DNA from: Plantago ovata
Taxonomy: Eukaryota; Streptophyta; Magnoliopsida; Lamiales; Plantaginaceae
Assembly (NCBI GenBank): GCA_028274465.1
Contig: CM051455.1
Location: 100,252,942 to 100,316,941, forward strand
Direction: 5' to 3'
DNA length: 64,000 bases
The notes under the pieces are model-generated. The model saw nothing but the letters and a program-made list of their open reading frames with translations. It made no database searches and was not told the DNA's origin. Positions 23,142 to 36,108 of the stretch are shown here, piece after piece (position 1 is the first letter of the stretch; each line of letters opens with the position of its first letter). The position numbers and the translations under genes were made by a program.

Positions 23142-25563
23142 TGTTTGTCCGTTTAGATAACAAATAGAGACTAGAGGGGGAGGGGTTGAATAGTCTCTAA
23201 AACTTTTTCGTCGTCTAAAACTTTCTCAGTAAAGAGCTTATGCTGATACTTAACACAAATTTCTCAGCAAGGTACTTAATACTTGTTCAGTAGTAAGCTT
23301 TGCTAATACTTAAATAATCAGAGAGCGGAAGTCTTTTGAACTTAAGTGCTTTTGATAACACAACTACTTAGTAGGGTTAATCAAACCAAGTTAAAACGCG
23401 TCTGCTGAGTAAGGGGTTTTAGAAAGACACTGCAGTTAATAAGATAAAGCTTTGTTGAAAGTAAATGTTGTAAGTAAATCACACAAACGCTTTTATAGTG
23501 GTATCTGAGGGTGGCGTAATTCCTCAACTAGTCCACTTTGTCATTGCACTACAAGAAAACAGCCTTTTAGCGACGGATGGATAGAAACGGATACCATCCG
23601 TCGCTATTTAGCGACGGATCGCTACTGCTAGCGACGGATAAGGACGAACTCCGCTCTATGCTCAGTTCGTGCCCAGAAATATCAAGTTCGTATTCTAATT
23701 AACGACGGATTAATATTATCCGTCGCTATGTGGGCGACCGATAATGTGATCCGTCGCTAAATCCGTTGACCAGGCTTTTTTTAGTTAAAAGAAAATTGAA
23801 AAAAATAAATAAAATATCACTTAGCGATGGATTACGTTATCCGTCACTAAGTTCTCATATACAAACGAGCGACCTTCCTTCTTCCCCATTTCTGCTCTTC
23901 TCTCTTTCTCTCTTTTCCTCTCGTTTTTCTTCTTCGACTTCATCAATCCTTCTTCAAACTCATCCAATTCATTCAAATTTGAGCTCAAATCAAACCCTAT
24001 CCTACAAGGAGTTCGAATCCCTAATTAATTTGGAGGTTTTTCGTCAATTTGAAAGGTAATTAACAAAAACCCTAAATTTTGGGGTTTTTTTATTGTGATT
24101 TTGATTTTTGATTTTGATTTTGATTTTGATTTTTGATTTTGATTTTGATTTTGATTGAAGTTGTTCTATGTTTATTGGAGGCTAGGTACGATTAGCAAGA
24201 CACCTCCACCTTCAACGCCACCGCACTTCCGGACCAATTTGAAAGGTTAGTTTCCCTATACTTGTAATTTCAGTTTATTAATTTTGATTTACTGTATGTT
24301 AATTTTTATTTAGGCTTTAGGGTTTTTTGACTTTTAATTTTTATTTAGGGTTTAGGGTAGTTCGAATCCCTAATTAGGTTTCTGGAAACTGTATGTTAAT
24401 TTTTATATAGGGTTTAGGGTTTCTTGACTTTTAATTTTTATTTAGGGTTTAAGGTAGTTCGAATCCCTAATTAGGTTTGTTGTTGACATATCTTGCAGAA
24501 GACTCCTTGGTCTTCGAAGTGCTCAACCTCCTTGTGCTCACAAGGGGGGGGGGGGAGTAGGAGATTTGGGGGGAGATGGAGGAAATGCCTCTTGGAGAGC
24601 TTCCTTCATTTCAGTCAATATTTCGGGATCAACTTGTGGTGGGGGAGAAGGTGGGGGGGGGGGGGAATGTGGGGGTGTTTCTTCAGACCTAAATTTGTTA
24701 GGATTTTTCATATTTGTGTGAGAATATGTTAAAATTAGGTGACTTATAATAGTTGGTGTTGGGAATTCTAAAGGACAAATACACTTTATTGTTAATGTAT
24801 TAATGTACACATTCATGTAGCCACATTCATGTATAGGGAAAAATTTATGAGGCATACATTTATGTAATGACTTTTAGGATTTTCGAAATTAAAGGATTTT
24901 TGGTAATATCTAATCATTTTATAAAGTGTGATGATGATATACGTATATTAGTTCCGATGTGTTGGTTTAGGCTTACCTTGGGTCATAACTAATAGTCTAC
25001 GTTTATTGAGGAGCAGTAGGCGTTTTATTGGTTTTGACCCAATGGTAAGCCTTACCGACATTTAATCGAACTGATTGTATTTAACTGAACACACCATCAT
25101 AGTAATATGGTTTACATGCATAAAAAATACAGACACATTGTCCTTCGGACACACCATCACTTCCATATATATAGATTGATGAATGGTATGGTACTTGGCC
25201 TGGGCTTGTGAATGATTGTAATATGCTGGTACCGTAACAACAACATTTCTAATGTCGTTGTTACTGTACCAGCGTATTTCAGTCATTCTCAAAGTTTAGT
25301 TCAATATCGTAATCATGTAAACCCTCAATTCTTAATAAGTTGTATATACATAATGTAGTATGTGAGCAAGAAATGTGTCTGGATGTTTAGGAGTTTGAAG
25401 TCTCCATCTTTTGTTAGTAACTAAAGATGGAGATTTTAAGATCCTAAAGATCCAGACATCCTTTCGTGTTCACATATAATGACGTATTTGTCTAAACACA
25501 TTAAGATTTTTATTTTAGTGTTTTGTATTTGAGTGTGATGATGTTATATGTATATTAGTTTCC

Positions 25564-26374
25564 ATGGATCAAGCACAGCAATCGGGCGGCCCTCGACGGA
25601 TCAATGGGCTTCCAGTATTGTCCACCAATGGATCTAAGTAAGTTCTTAATAAATTGGTATTTAACTGTTCTTGTATATATAGTTGTCGGTACTCCAACTT
25701 TTAATCTTTCAAAATGTGTGACAGGTTTCAACCTACTATAGCTTCTAGAAGGATTTCAATGCTCATGAAAAGAGAGTTCTTTACGCCTCCTGGGAGTGGC
25801 AGAGAAAGGTGGGCTACGGTTCCTCGACCCGTGAAGGAGCACTTGTGGGAAGAAGTCCAGGTACTTTACTATCTTTACTTGAATATTTCTATATTGGATT
25901 CTTGGGGCATTGCGTTAATTATATACGTGTACATAAATTATTTGTTTATCTGTTATTGGGGCATTGCCTATATTATCTATTCTTGGGGCATTGCGTATAG
26001 TATCTATTGTTGGGGCTTTGTCTATAGTATCTATTCTTGGGGCATTGCCTTTACTGTACATATGTGTACGCACATTATTTGTTCTTGTGGGGCACTGATG
26101 TGGGATTTTTTGTGGGATTGTTGTGTTGCAGAAATAGTACTATGTCCTTCCTGCCAATGCGGAGGAGATATTGAGGGTATTCAACATTTGGGCGGAAAAG
26201 ACTCACAGGCATTCGATTTATTATGCCAAGGCAAGGTACTTTCAGCATAAAGAATGGGTTCGGTACCTCAATCCGGACCATCGGGATCTGTGGGTGGAAT
26301 CGTGGCAGAACCATGTGACCCGTGAGCAGGCACATAACGATGGGGCATTGCAGGCTGAAGGGTCGGTTGGTTAG
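25564..26374 (+). pseudogene. Spliced gene remnant inside the CACTA element
   Basis: A three-exon model fits: 25564-25637 (starting ATGGATCAAGCA), 25725-25860 and 26132-26374. Donors GTAAGT and GTACTT and acceptors ACAG and TGCAG are present, and exon 1 plus 2 (210 nt) joins in frame. The product has REFFTPPGSGRERWATVP and, in exon 3, NIWAEKTHRHSIYYAKARYF and WVESWQNHVTREQA. This composition resembles the plant transposon protein family often found in CACTA elements (Transposase_24 type); that is a guess from memory. A TAG is the second codon of exon 3, so it is probably dead. No TNP2-like transposase core is seen. Confidence 0.5.
25898..26052 (+). repeat. Minisatellite in an intron of the CACTA gene
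   Basis: Five copies of TTGGGGCATTGC or close variants alternate with TATAGTATCTATTC-type spacers. The unit is about 30 bp in the later copies. It lies wholly between the proposed donor at 25861 and acceptor at 26131. Confidence 0.8.
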
Positions 26375-27320
26375 TGGAGAGCCCGTAGGATTAGTACTTT
26401 TTAGGATTGTTATTCTTTATCCGTACATTTTAGGATTCTCGTTTATTTTAATGATTATCTTTGTACCTTTTAGTTTCTTTGTACGTACACTTTAAGTTTT
26501 TTTTATTGAAATTTTGATTATCATAAAATGAATCAATCGTATATATTTTGTTAATCGTACTCAATTTTGAGTTTAAATAACTATTTTTAACATAAATTCA
26601 ATAAAATAAAAAATCAATTTTAAAAAAAAAATCAGAGAAGTTAGCGACGGATTAGTTGATCCGTCGCCAAATTCCCCTCGCAAGGGAATGACACGTGTCC
26701 CTTAGCTTTAGCGACGGATAACATAATCCGTCGCTATATATAGATACCGATAAAGTCATCCGTCTCTATGTTGGTCAACAACAACATAGCGACGGATAAA
26801 CTGAACCGTTGCTAACTATAGCGACGAATAATATTAACCGTCTCTTTTTTTTTTAGCGATGCCACTTTTCGCGACGTACTATTTTGCGATGGGCTTTCCG
26901 TCGATATTGGTGTATAGCGACGGATCGCTTATGTATAGCGACGGATACCATCAGTTTTCCTTGTAGTGTTGCTAGGAATGAATTCACTAAGATAAATGAT
27001 GAGATTCCTTACAACACCTAATCTACTAGAATTCCAGAAACCAAAGTGCCCTTGATTTGTTTCCAACCGAACCAGAGAATTACAACCTTGTTCTCCACCA
27101 AACTTGGGACACTTATCAGCAAATCCTTGCTTGATTAGTTCCCCTTGAATTTCACGCTTGTAAAAGGGTGTTTTATCAGTTAGAGAGGTTTTGGGCGAAA
27201 ATCACTTATGAGATTAACTTTTCAGCTAATACCAAGCAATCTTAAGAAACTCAACTGAATAACTTTTCAATTATAAGTATATATTGTTTCTAGGTGTCAA
27301 GACTATTTCTTGTTTAGGAG

Positions 27321-28328
27321 TGTTGGTGTCGGAATATGTCCAACCCCTAAGGGCGTCTAAGAGTGTACTAGGGCGTCATAGACTGACCATGATAGAAGGG
27401 TCCGATCACCTTTCATCATGGTCCGACCAGACAAAAGACTAGGCAAAATAGCTTAAGTCCTTATGTTCGACCTAAAAGTACAACTGCCCTACTAGCCATT
27501 GAGCTGCCCTACTAGCGTGGTGACGCCCTACTAGTAGGACAAAGTCCTAGTAGCCACCAGCTAGGGGAAAGGCAAGCCCAGCAAAGAGCTCCTCGGGCTA
27601 CACCACGACCTCCGGCTACATAGTCTCGCCCTACTAGCACGCCGACAGGAACAAGACTGGTTCCCTTCTGCCCTACTAGCACAGGTAGTCGGACGAGTGT
27701 CCTTCCGCCCTACTACCAAAGATGGCTGGACATAACTCCTTACGTCAAGGAAGAATTAACATGTCCTAAGGGAAAGGTGGTCCTCAGACCTTAGAAGTTC
27801 GGCAGTCGCCCTACTACACTGTCCTCAGACGGTACAAGGGCGACACCCGCCCTAGGAACACTTTGGTACCAAGGATGACCATTTTACCCCTGCCAGCCCT
27901 AGTGGAAGATCTGGGCCAGATCCCTTGGGTCACTCCAAATGAGCCTAAGCCCATAGAAGAGTCAATCATGGTCGGACACTTGTCACGATCCTAAGTGCTC
28001 AAGCAATATTCTATTGCTAGTATAAATATGGGCTCACTCCAATCAAGGTAATCAATCAATCATTCAATCATCACACTACTTTCTCACTCTAAATTTACTA
28101 GGGAAGCCTACCAACTCCCTACAAGTAAAGTCGTCCCTCCGACCTTATCATTGACAAGCCGGGCTTGTGGCACTAACCCCCCCCCCTCTTGCTAAGTTAT
28201 ACCTCAGGTCCTAGGTACAGTACGGAAGGCACTTGAAGTGCGAAGGACGTTCTAGAACCTTCGCCCTACGACGCTCCAGAGGAAAGTACAACAACGCTCT
28301 GGAGGAAAGCAATAATTACCTATAAACA
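27321..28328 (+). repeat. 5' LTR of R
   Basis: TG...CA ends. GCCCTACTAGC recurs at least eight times in variant form between 27485 and 27720, a short dispersed repeat not explained by LTR function. A run of eight C's lies at about 28179. Confidence 0.9.
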
Positions 28329-28330
28329 TT

Positions 28331-28348
28331 TGGCGCGGTCTGTGGGAA
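28331..28348 (+). promoter_or_regulatory. Primer binding site of R
   Basis: TGGCGCGGTCTGTGGGAA lies 2 bp after the LTR. Tat elements typically have TGGCGCCGTCTGTGGGA; here one C is G. Confidence 0.8.
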
Positions 28349-28391
28349 CCGATCAAAAGGTTACCCTCGCCCTACTAGCGCGGTCCGAAGG

Positions 28392-30560
28392 ATGGTTAAT
28401 CCTAGAAGAAGTACCCGCCTTGTGACCGCTGTCGCCGGACCCCCACCTGCTCATCCTCGGGGCCGCCCCCGTTGGGCGGCAGAGGTAGAGGAAGGGGGCG
28501 AGGCAATGGTGGTAGCGCAGTTAGAAATGATAATGTTGATGATTACCCGTACGACGACTTGATCGACGGAGCACCGGCGAGCGTCACTGCTACCGAGGAA
28601 GAAGTTGCCGAAAATGCGCCTCAAGGGATTCCCGTCGGATCCGGTTTTGGCTCATTAGGGAATTCCGCTCAACCGGTCCCAAGGCAAACTCAGCCGGTCC
28701 CAAGACAAGATCAACCAACAGCAATGAACTTCACTCTTCCCAACGGACGAGTAGTCCGTCCCGCGAACTTTGGCTTCACGGAGGCGCAATACGGATTGTT
28801 CCTCCTGACCATCCAAGGATGCCTAGGAAAAAATGAGGCAGCAAGAGTAGAGGGAGAAATAAGGGCCCAAAGGCAACCCCAAGTGCAAGAACCCCCACCC
28901 ATTCTAGCAAGAGCACATCCCGCCCAAGATGAAGCTCAATCTCAAGTGAGTCCTAGGCCAATTCACGCAAGGCTGGGACCCCAAGGCGTACAATCAAGGC
29001 TAGGTCCCCAAGGCATGCAATCAAGGTTAGGTCCCCAAGGAGCCCTGGGAGACTTGAGAGAAATAATCGACAAAACGGTAAGGGCCTTGCAAGGACCCAA
29101 TAACCCGCATCCCCCCGGACCATCTCCAAGTTCTCCCGGACCAACTCCAACTACAAGTCATCAATCCGCCAACTCTTCCAAATCAAACAACTCCTCAGAA
29201 CTGTCCGGAAGTAATGGCAGAAAATAATGGTGGTAGGACAGTCGCACAAGTCACTCCAATGTTAGGCTTCGACCCCATGACCGGGAGGAGGCTAAACCTT
29301 GAAGAGCTGAAAGCCCAAAGAAAAGTCATTGAAGCACAAATAGATGCGTTGAAAACAAGCGTCCAAGAGCAAGAAAAAGACATGGAGCCAAGCGCACTAT
29401 GTGACGCCATAAGAACTCATGTGGTGAAGACCGATAGAGGATTCCCAACTTTGGAAAATTATGATGGTACCAGTTGTCCGAAAAACCATCTTGTAAGTTT
29501 GGCACGAAGATGGAAGCCCATGGGCATGATCCCAACACCAATGCATTGATCTTCCCCTCGACACTTTGCGTAGAGGCAATGGTTTGGTGGTCTAACTTAG
29601 ACAATGGATCCATCACATCCTACAAAGAACTCACATCTCAATTCATAAAAAGATTTGAGAAAGTGATTCGGAAAAAAAGAAGAGTCAAGTACTTAGCCGA
29701 AATCGTTCAAAGACCGTCGGAGGACTTGAGGGAATTCTTGACAAGGTTCCATGAAGCGGCATACCAAGTAGAGACTCGCGGAGCCAAGGAGCGAAAGGAA
29801 TACTTGTATGGAAATACCACCAACGAGAAGCTTCGGGACGAACTCGCAAGGTCCCATGTGGAAACTGAGAAAGACCTAGAGCAAGTATGCGAGAACTTTT
29901 TAGCGGCAGAGGAGTTCTAAAGAACCGTCCCGGTGAGAACTATCACTCCGACCGCTCCGAAGGAAAAGAGGCAAGACCAAAGGAATGAGAGAAACACCAT
30001 CCAAAAGGAGCAACACCATAGAAACGACTTCAGGGACAAGAGAACTCCTCCAAGAAGATCTCCCCCGAGGAGGTACGAGAAATACACCGAGCTTAATGCC
30101 AAGATCCGAAATCTTGAGCACTATTATAACAAGAAGCATGGATGTTGATTGGCCCGAGCCTATGCCGGAGTCCTGAAAGCATAGAAATTCGGACAAGTTT
30201 TGCTACTTCCACAAACGCAAAGGGCACACCACCGATGAATGTATTAACCTCAAGACTGAAATTGAGAAATTAGTGCGCCGAGGGCAATTGGTCAACTACG
30301 TTCGTCGGGAGGAACCGGTTCACCAATCCATTCATCACATCGCCCCCGAACCACGAAGGGAGCCTTCAGCTTTGCCACCTCCACCACCTCCTCCTCTGGA
30401 GGGCGAGCGACATCGTGATTTTGTAAGAGAAGCGAACTTTGAGGATAGACCTATCCATGGGAGAATTCTTACTATTGTCAGAGGACCAGCAGGAGGAGAT
30501 AGTCGCAAAGCAAGAGAAAGGACCGCAAGCGACCTCATCGCAAGAGACCCCAAGTATGGA
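28392..30560 (+). pseudogene. Tat-type gag, broken
   Basis: The natural start is probably the ATG at 28392 (MVNPRRSTRLVT). A frameshift near 28475 leads into GGRGRGRGRGNGG. The N-terminal part has a three-fold peptide repeat RLGPQGxQS (about 28968-29045). After a frameshift near 29220 come GFDPMTGRRLNLEELKAQ and a coiled coil; another near 29490 enters the gag core (AMVWWSNLDNGSITSYKEL, then FIKRFEKVIRKKRRVKYL, to 29920). A basic region follows, then a single zinc-knuckle-like CYFHKRKGHTTDEC near 30200-30241. Gag would form the particle and bind RNA. At least three frameshifts and several stops make it non-functional. Confidence 0.8.
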
Positions 30561-30584
30561 TAAGTTGCCCCGAAAGGATCCAAC

Positions 30585-32642
30585 ATGATCTGTTTCGATG
30601 ATAGTGAACTTCCTCTGAGACATGCCGGAGGAGGGGACACTCAAGACCCAAGTGTTCCTCTGGTAGTGTCGCTCGACATTTTTTGCTTTGAAGTCCCAAA
30701 GATACTAGTAGACACCGGGAGCTCAGCCAATCTCATCTTTACAAGTACTCTAAAAAAGATGAAAATTGACCCAAAGGAAGGATTAAAAGAAGTAGTAAGC
30801 GCCCTAGTAGGGTTCGGAGGACAACCCATAATGCCCCTCGGAAGCATGATCCTACCAGTGTCCATGGGCAAGGATCCTTGTAGAGTAACAAAGTCGGTTA
30901 CATTCTTGGTAGTTGACATTCCTTTCGATTATTATGTGGTGATAGGGCGACCCGCCTTATCTCAATTCAAGGTTGTTGTTTCAACCATCCACAACCGCAT
31001 GAAGTTTCCTTGCAACGACGGAGCCATAGGGCAAGTAATCGGGAACATAAGAGAGGCGTGGGAGTGTTATACTCTTTCTGCAAGTGTGACCTCGAGCGCA
31101 CGTTTCGCCCTAGGAGACAGAGATCCGGAAGCAGGAGCAAATGCTTTTTACTCCATCCGAGCGACCAGGACTCGAAGGAAGTCTAAAAATTCTAGTCCGT
31201 CAGTAAGGCGAAGAAAAGCAGTCCAGAGGAAAGAACAAAGTGTAGCAGTGGCAGAGGTAAAAGAGCTCGAAGAGTACACAGTAATTCCTCCCATCCCTCC
31301 GACCTCGAAGAAAAAAGCATTTTTCGAAGAGAACAAAATTGAAGCGAAAGAAGTTTTGGAAGAAATTCAAGTGGTAGAAGGGTCCCCCGACAAGGTCACA
31401 AGGATAGGGATAGAGATGACCGCCGAGGTACAAATGAAGGTCATCCAATGCCTCAGGGACAACAATGACTTATTCGCATGGAGTACAGAGGATCTCAAAG
31501 GAATCGACCCTATGGTCGCGGTTCACCATCTGAACTTAGATCCCAAAATCACCCATATTCGCGAGAAGCGAAGAGATTTTGGTCCGGAGGATAATGCCAT
31601 CATTGAAGCCAAGGTCCAGAGGCTCTTGAAGGAAGGACACATCAAAGAAGTAAGATACTCAGATTGGGTTTGCAATGTGGTCCTAGTAGAAAAAGGCGAA
31701 GGGAAATGGAGAATGTGCAACAACTTCACTCGCCTCAACAAGTTTTGTCCGAAGGATCCTTATCCCCTTCCTAGGATTGATCAACTTGTGCATTCCACGG
31801 CCGGATGTGCACTACTTAGCTTCATGGACGCCTACCAAGGCTTTTATTAAATCAAGATGGCAAGGGACGACATACCAAAGACAACATTCTTTGCTAATGG
31901 CAATGTCTACTACTTCGACGTCATGCCCTTCGGACTCAAAAACGCAGGGGCGACCTACCAACACCTAGTGAACAAGATGTTCAAAGACAAGATAGGCAAA
32001 ACCATGGAAGTTTATGTCGACGACATGCTAGTGAAAAGCAAGAAGGAAAACCAACACGTCGAGCACCTTAATAAGTGCTTCGTGGTCCTGGGGAAATATG
32101 GCATGAAGCTTAATCCGACAAAGTGCACATTTGGTGTCAAGGGAGGCAAGTTCCTTGGTTACATAGTGACCGAAAGGGGAATTGAAGCAAATCCAGAAAA
32201 GATCAAAGCCATCCTTGACCTTCGGCAGCCAAAGACACCCAATGAGGTACAACAATTGGTTGGGAAATCCATCGCCCTAAGCCGTTTTATCTCAAGATCG
32301 GCCGAGAAGAATTTTCCTTTCTTCAAGGTCCGGAGGAAGAGTAATTAGTTTGAATGGACAAAGTAATGCGAAGAAGCTTTTGAGAAACTGAAGCAATACT
32401 TGTTGTCGCCACCTTTGCTATCCAAGCCGGTCGACGGAGAACCATTATATCTCTACCTTGTGACCACTCCGGAGGCAATAAGTTCCGTCCTGGTACGGGT
32501 CCAAGGGAATGATCATATGCCGATGTATTATTTGAGCAAGGCACTCACCGGTGTGGAGACGAGATACTTGGACATTGAAAGATTGTCATTTGCCTTGGTC
32601 TACACCACAAGGAGGCTCAAACCATACTTTGGTGCACATAAA
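30585..32642 (+). pseudogene. Protease, reverse transcriptase and start of RNase H of R
   Basis: The protease shows ILVDTGSSANLIF near 30697-30735 and the flap-side VIGRPAL. RT begins with the linker HHLNLDP, then DWVCNVVLVEKGEGKWRMC, FCPKDPYPLPRID and FMDAYQGFY (stop at 31848-31850). It resumes after a frameshift with MPFGLKNAGATYQ and the catalytic YVDDMLV near 32014-32034. The thumb has FLGYIVTERGIEANPEK. Stops near 32346 and 32364 precede an RNase H-like stretch (YYLSKALTGVETRYLDIE, TTRRLKPYFGAH) that is cut by a solo LTR at 32643. Confidence 0.85.
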
Positions 32643-33819
32643 TGATGAACGAGATTGTCAGACTCAATTATTCAAATAAATTTGTTTTTAGCCAAAGGCA
32701 ATTCACAACTACAACGAAAACCAAGGCATGTAGTGTAGAAGTAAAATAACCTCGAGTGTCGATCTCTAAGGACTATAACTAGCTTTATCTAATTTAACTT
32801 AAACTATAAATCAGTAATCAAGCAAAGCACAGATTTTTCTTATCAATATGATGGAAGTTAGTGATAGTATGGTCATTCAAAGCAACGGGTAATAATCATG
32901 CATGAAGTACTTGAAGTTTGTATAGAGATCTATGATCATGAATTGTCCTACGTGTTCCTTTCAATTCAACACTACGAAGATAGTTGGCTTAGATAGATCA
33001 AAAAAATAAAACAATAAATCAAGTCTTAAACGCGCGAAGCCACTCATGCATAATCAAGAACCCTAGCTAAGAAATCACATACTATCACCAACGATAGATT
33101 TAGCTACTCATATTGCAATCAACAAGAATCAAAGCAAGACTGAACGAAAACATGTTGAATGAAATAAATAAAAGCAGAAAAATCGTGAGATACAAGTTAC
33201 CAACGAATGTTGTCAATCTCCGATGAATTGCTAACTCACAAGCAAGAATCAAAAATCAAAGATGTCCAATCTCTATGCTAAAGCTTCCCAATCAATAAGA
33301 AAAATAGTCTTTTATGCTAATAATTCCCAGAACAGGCTCTGGAGAATTTGTCTCTGAAAATAATGTGATAAGGTCTTAAAAAATGTAGAAAAATAGGCAA
33401 ACTATATATAATGTTCGGAAACTCCCGCGAGCCGCCCCAGGTTTGGGGCAATTCGCCTGGTGCGGTTCGCCTGGGACATCCAGATTGGCGAGAGCGAGAT
33501 TTTTGGTCTTCTTTTCCTTTTCGGACTCGGATTTTGCCTTCTAGTGACCTTTAAGCCTTGAAACTCATCTTCTAGGCCTCAAATCTCATCCGGAACCTTC
33601 TAGATACACCACGAATGTCATCGAAACACCAAAACTTCGTCCTCTTCATCAATATTGCCCATAAACATACATCTTTAACCTAAAACCTAAAAAATGCAAA
33701 GAAAAGGGAAACGTGACACTATTCTAATAAAATGCACTAAAATACAAGCTAAATTAACCTAGAGGATAGCTAAATTGGTGAAAAAGACTCGAATGAAAGT
33801 GTAAAATACACGTTCATCA
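32643..33819 (-). repeat. Solo LTR in R (minus orientation), A/B-related family
   Basis: Flanked by TSD ATAAA (32638-32642 and 33820-33824); ends TGATGAAC and TTCATCA. It resembles a diverged A-type LTR read on the minus strand, with a TATA box (TATATATAG, minus strand, near 33403-33411) and a GC-rich palindromic region at 33425-33477 just upstream of it. No internal sequence remains, so it is a recombination product. Its removal rejoins the RNase H frame as FGAHK-VIVLTSQPL. Confidence 0.92.
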
Positions 33820-33824
33820 ATAAA

Positions 33825-36108
33825 GTGATTGTCTTAACAAGCCAACCTCTCAAGCAAGACCTACGGCGACCTGAAATGAGCGGAAGACTACCAAGATGGG
33901 CGATCGAGCTTAGTGTCTTCGACATCGACTACCAAGCTCCATTAGCCAAAAAAGCTCAAGTCCTAGCGGATTTCTTGGCCGAGTATCCTGCCAAGGACCC
34001 TATGGACGTCGACCCAAAGGAAGCACAATCTGATTCGGCTATGATGATCGACTCCCAAGGACAACAAGTCATTGAACATTTCAAAGCTCTAGAAGCGGCA
34101 TTGAAGGGATTCAAGGAACTAGCCCAAGCTAGTAGAGAGATTGATATGTCCAATGCCGAAGACGCTATGCTTTATCGCCTTGAGACCAATGACCAAAGGA
34201 AAGAGTACACCCCCAGCCACATGTTCCTTCTCAACGATGTGGTAATGGAAGAAGCAAATCCTCAGATCGTCGTCCAATGACCAAAATCCGGAGCGGAGGT
34301 TCCGGAGGAAATAGAAAAAGGTTCGGAGGAAACAGAAAAAGGTCCGAAGGAACCAGTCCGAGAAATAATGCTCCCAGAACCAAAAGATCCAAAATATCAT
34401 GGATATGTTTGGATTTTACAAGTAGATGGTTCGTCTTGCGGGAGGTCCGGAGGAATTGGAATTTATCTCAGAAGTCCCGGAGGAGCCGAGCTGGAATACG
34501 CTGTGACCTTAGGCTTTTTGGTCTCAAACAATGAAGCTGAATATGAAGCAATTCTGATCGGTCTCCAAATGGCCAAAGCACTTCAAGTAAAGAAAATCAA
34601 ACTTTTTACCGATTCACAATTGGCCGAGAGGCAGTTGGCCGGAGCATTCAAAGCAAAGAAGAGCTCCTTGCTAGAGTACAAGGACGCTATCAAAGAAGAA
34701 ATGGCACAATTTGAAGAATTCCAAGTAGAGAAATTTGCAAGAGAACTCAACGGTAAGGCGGATGCCTTGTCCAAATATGCATCAGCGTCCAGAGGCGTAG
34801 ACACTCAGAATGTGATACTTCTGAAGATGGAGCTTTCGTCCATCGCAAGTTCTCAAAAAAGTGCGCAAGGCATGTTCACTATCGATACGAACCCAAGTTG
34901 GATGCAACCTATCGCGGCCTATTTGATGCATGGGATCCTCCCGAGGGACCGTGCGGAAGCAAGGAGGATCAAGGGAAGAGCAGTACGATACTTTGTCCAA
35001 GGGACATATCTTTACAAGAGATCCTTCAGAGGCACACACCTTAGATGTGTTAGCAATAACAAAGTCCAAGCAATCTTGGAAGAAATGCACCAAGGGAGTT
35101 GTGGAAACCATTCGGGAGGAAGAGGCTTAGCTCAGAGAAGATTATTCGCCAAGGATTTTATTGGCCAACGGTGCGAGAGGACGCCGCGCAATTTGTGCGC
35201 AAGTGCGAAGAATGTCAATAATTTGCGACCCCCGATCATGCCCCCGCAAGACCGCTTATTTCTTCCCAGATCACATGCCCCTTCGATACATGGGTAATAG
35301 ACATAGTCGGACCATTGTCCAAAGGAACCGGACAAAAGAAGTTCATCATTGTCGCGGTAAAATATTTCAGCAAATGGGCAGAGGCGGAAGCGGTTTCTGT
35401 GATCAGCGAGAAGAAGGTTATGGATTTTGTCTGGAAGAATATTGTGTTTCGCTTTGGCTTGCCAAGGGTCCTTGTGCCCGACAATGGTTCTCAGTTCTCC
35501 GGAGCCAAGTTCAACGCATGGTGCGAAAGGATGAAGATCGAAAGGCGCTTTACTTCAGTGGGATATCCCCAAACTAATGGCCAAACCGAGTCCACCAACA
35601 AGACGCTCGTGAGGAGCTTGAAGAAAAGGTTTTCAGCGTACCAAGGAACTTGGGTTGAGTAGATTGATGGATTCCTCTGGGCCTACCGCACCCACTTCAA
35701 AGATAGCTACAAGGGAAACTCCATTCTCCCTTGTCTATGGTTCGGAGGCAGTTATCCCGGCCGAAATTGTACAAGAGACATTGAGAGTTCAAGGCTACCA
35801 AGGACAACCATGAAGCAAGGATGTTCGATCAAGAAATGCTCGAAGGGTCGAGGACTACAGCATTGGCAAACATCTTTAGTTATCAAGCCATCGTCGCAAA
35901 GGCCTACAATAAGCATGTCAAGGACAAAGACTTTCAAGTTGGAGACTTGGTACTCCGCAAGGCGGATATCCTAGGAAATCCACACAAGATGGAACCCAAG
36001 TGGGAAGGACCTTACAAGATAGTGGAAGCCAACTCCAATGGAAGTTACCGCTTGGAAGACGCCGAAGGAAATGAGTTGAAGAACACTTGGAACACCACTA
36101 ATCTCTAG
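33825..36108 (+). pseudogene. RNase H end, second (Tat-type) RNase H and integrase of R
   Basis: After the solo LTR the first RNase H ends with RWAIELSVFDIDYQAP and VLADFLAEYP. A linker follows with FKALEAALKGFKEL. The second RNase H (about 34405-34790) has LQVDGSSCGRSGGIGI, NEAEYEAILIGL, TDSQL and ELNGKADALSK; this extra domain is the hallmark of Tat elements. Integrase begins with a zinc region (FYWPTVREDA, CEECQ near 35199-35222), then PFDTWVIDIVGPL, the core aspartate in VPDNGSQFSG and the glutamate in GQTESTNK. A stop at 35660 and frameshifts to 35820 follow. The C-terminal part is FQVGDLVLRKAD to the TAG at 36106. Confidence 0.85.

Larger units (their letters stand above)
23547..26968 (+). 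mobile_element. CACTA (En/Spm-like) DNA transposon, 3.4 kb
   Basis: The left end is CACTACAAGAAAAC; the right end read inward is CACTACAAGGAAAAC. A 3-bp target duplication TTG flanks it (23544-23546 and 26969-26971). Both subterminal regions (23560-23860 and 26640-26950) carry many direct and inverted copies of TAGCGACGGAT, the usual transposase-binding layout of CACTA elements. At 3422 bp with only a short decayed gene it is probably non-autonomous. Simple GATTTT repeats (24095-24160) and G runs (24543-24556 and 24650-24665) lie inside. Strand is arbitrary, given as that of the internal gene. Confidence 0.9.

Noticed and set aside
24095..24160. GATTTT repeats
   Set aside because: Ordinary microsatellite inside the CACTA element.
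24493..24855. Proline-rich 105-codon frame on the minus strand in the CACTA element
   Set aside because: It arises from G runs read as CCC; no start context or domain.
29900..30196. Overlapping minus-strand frames opposite gag of R
   Set aside because: Shadows of the basic gag region; no domain and no splice context, unlike the antisense gene at 38544-41656.
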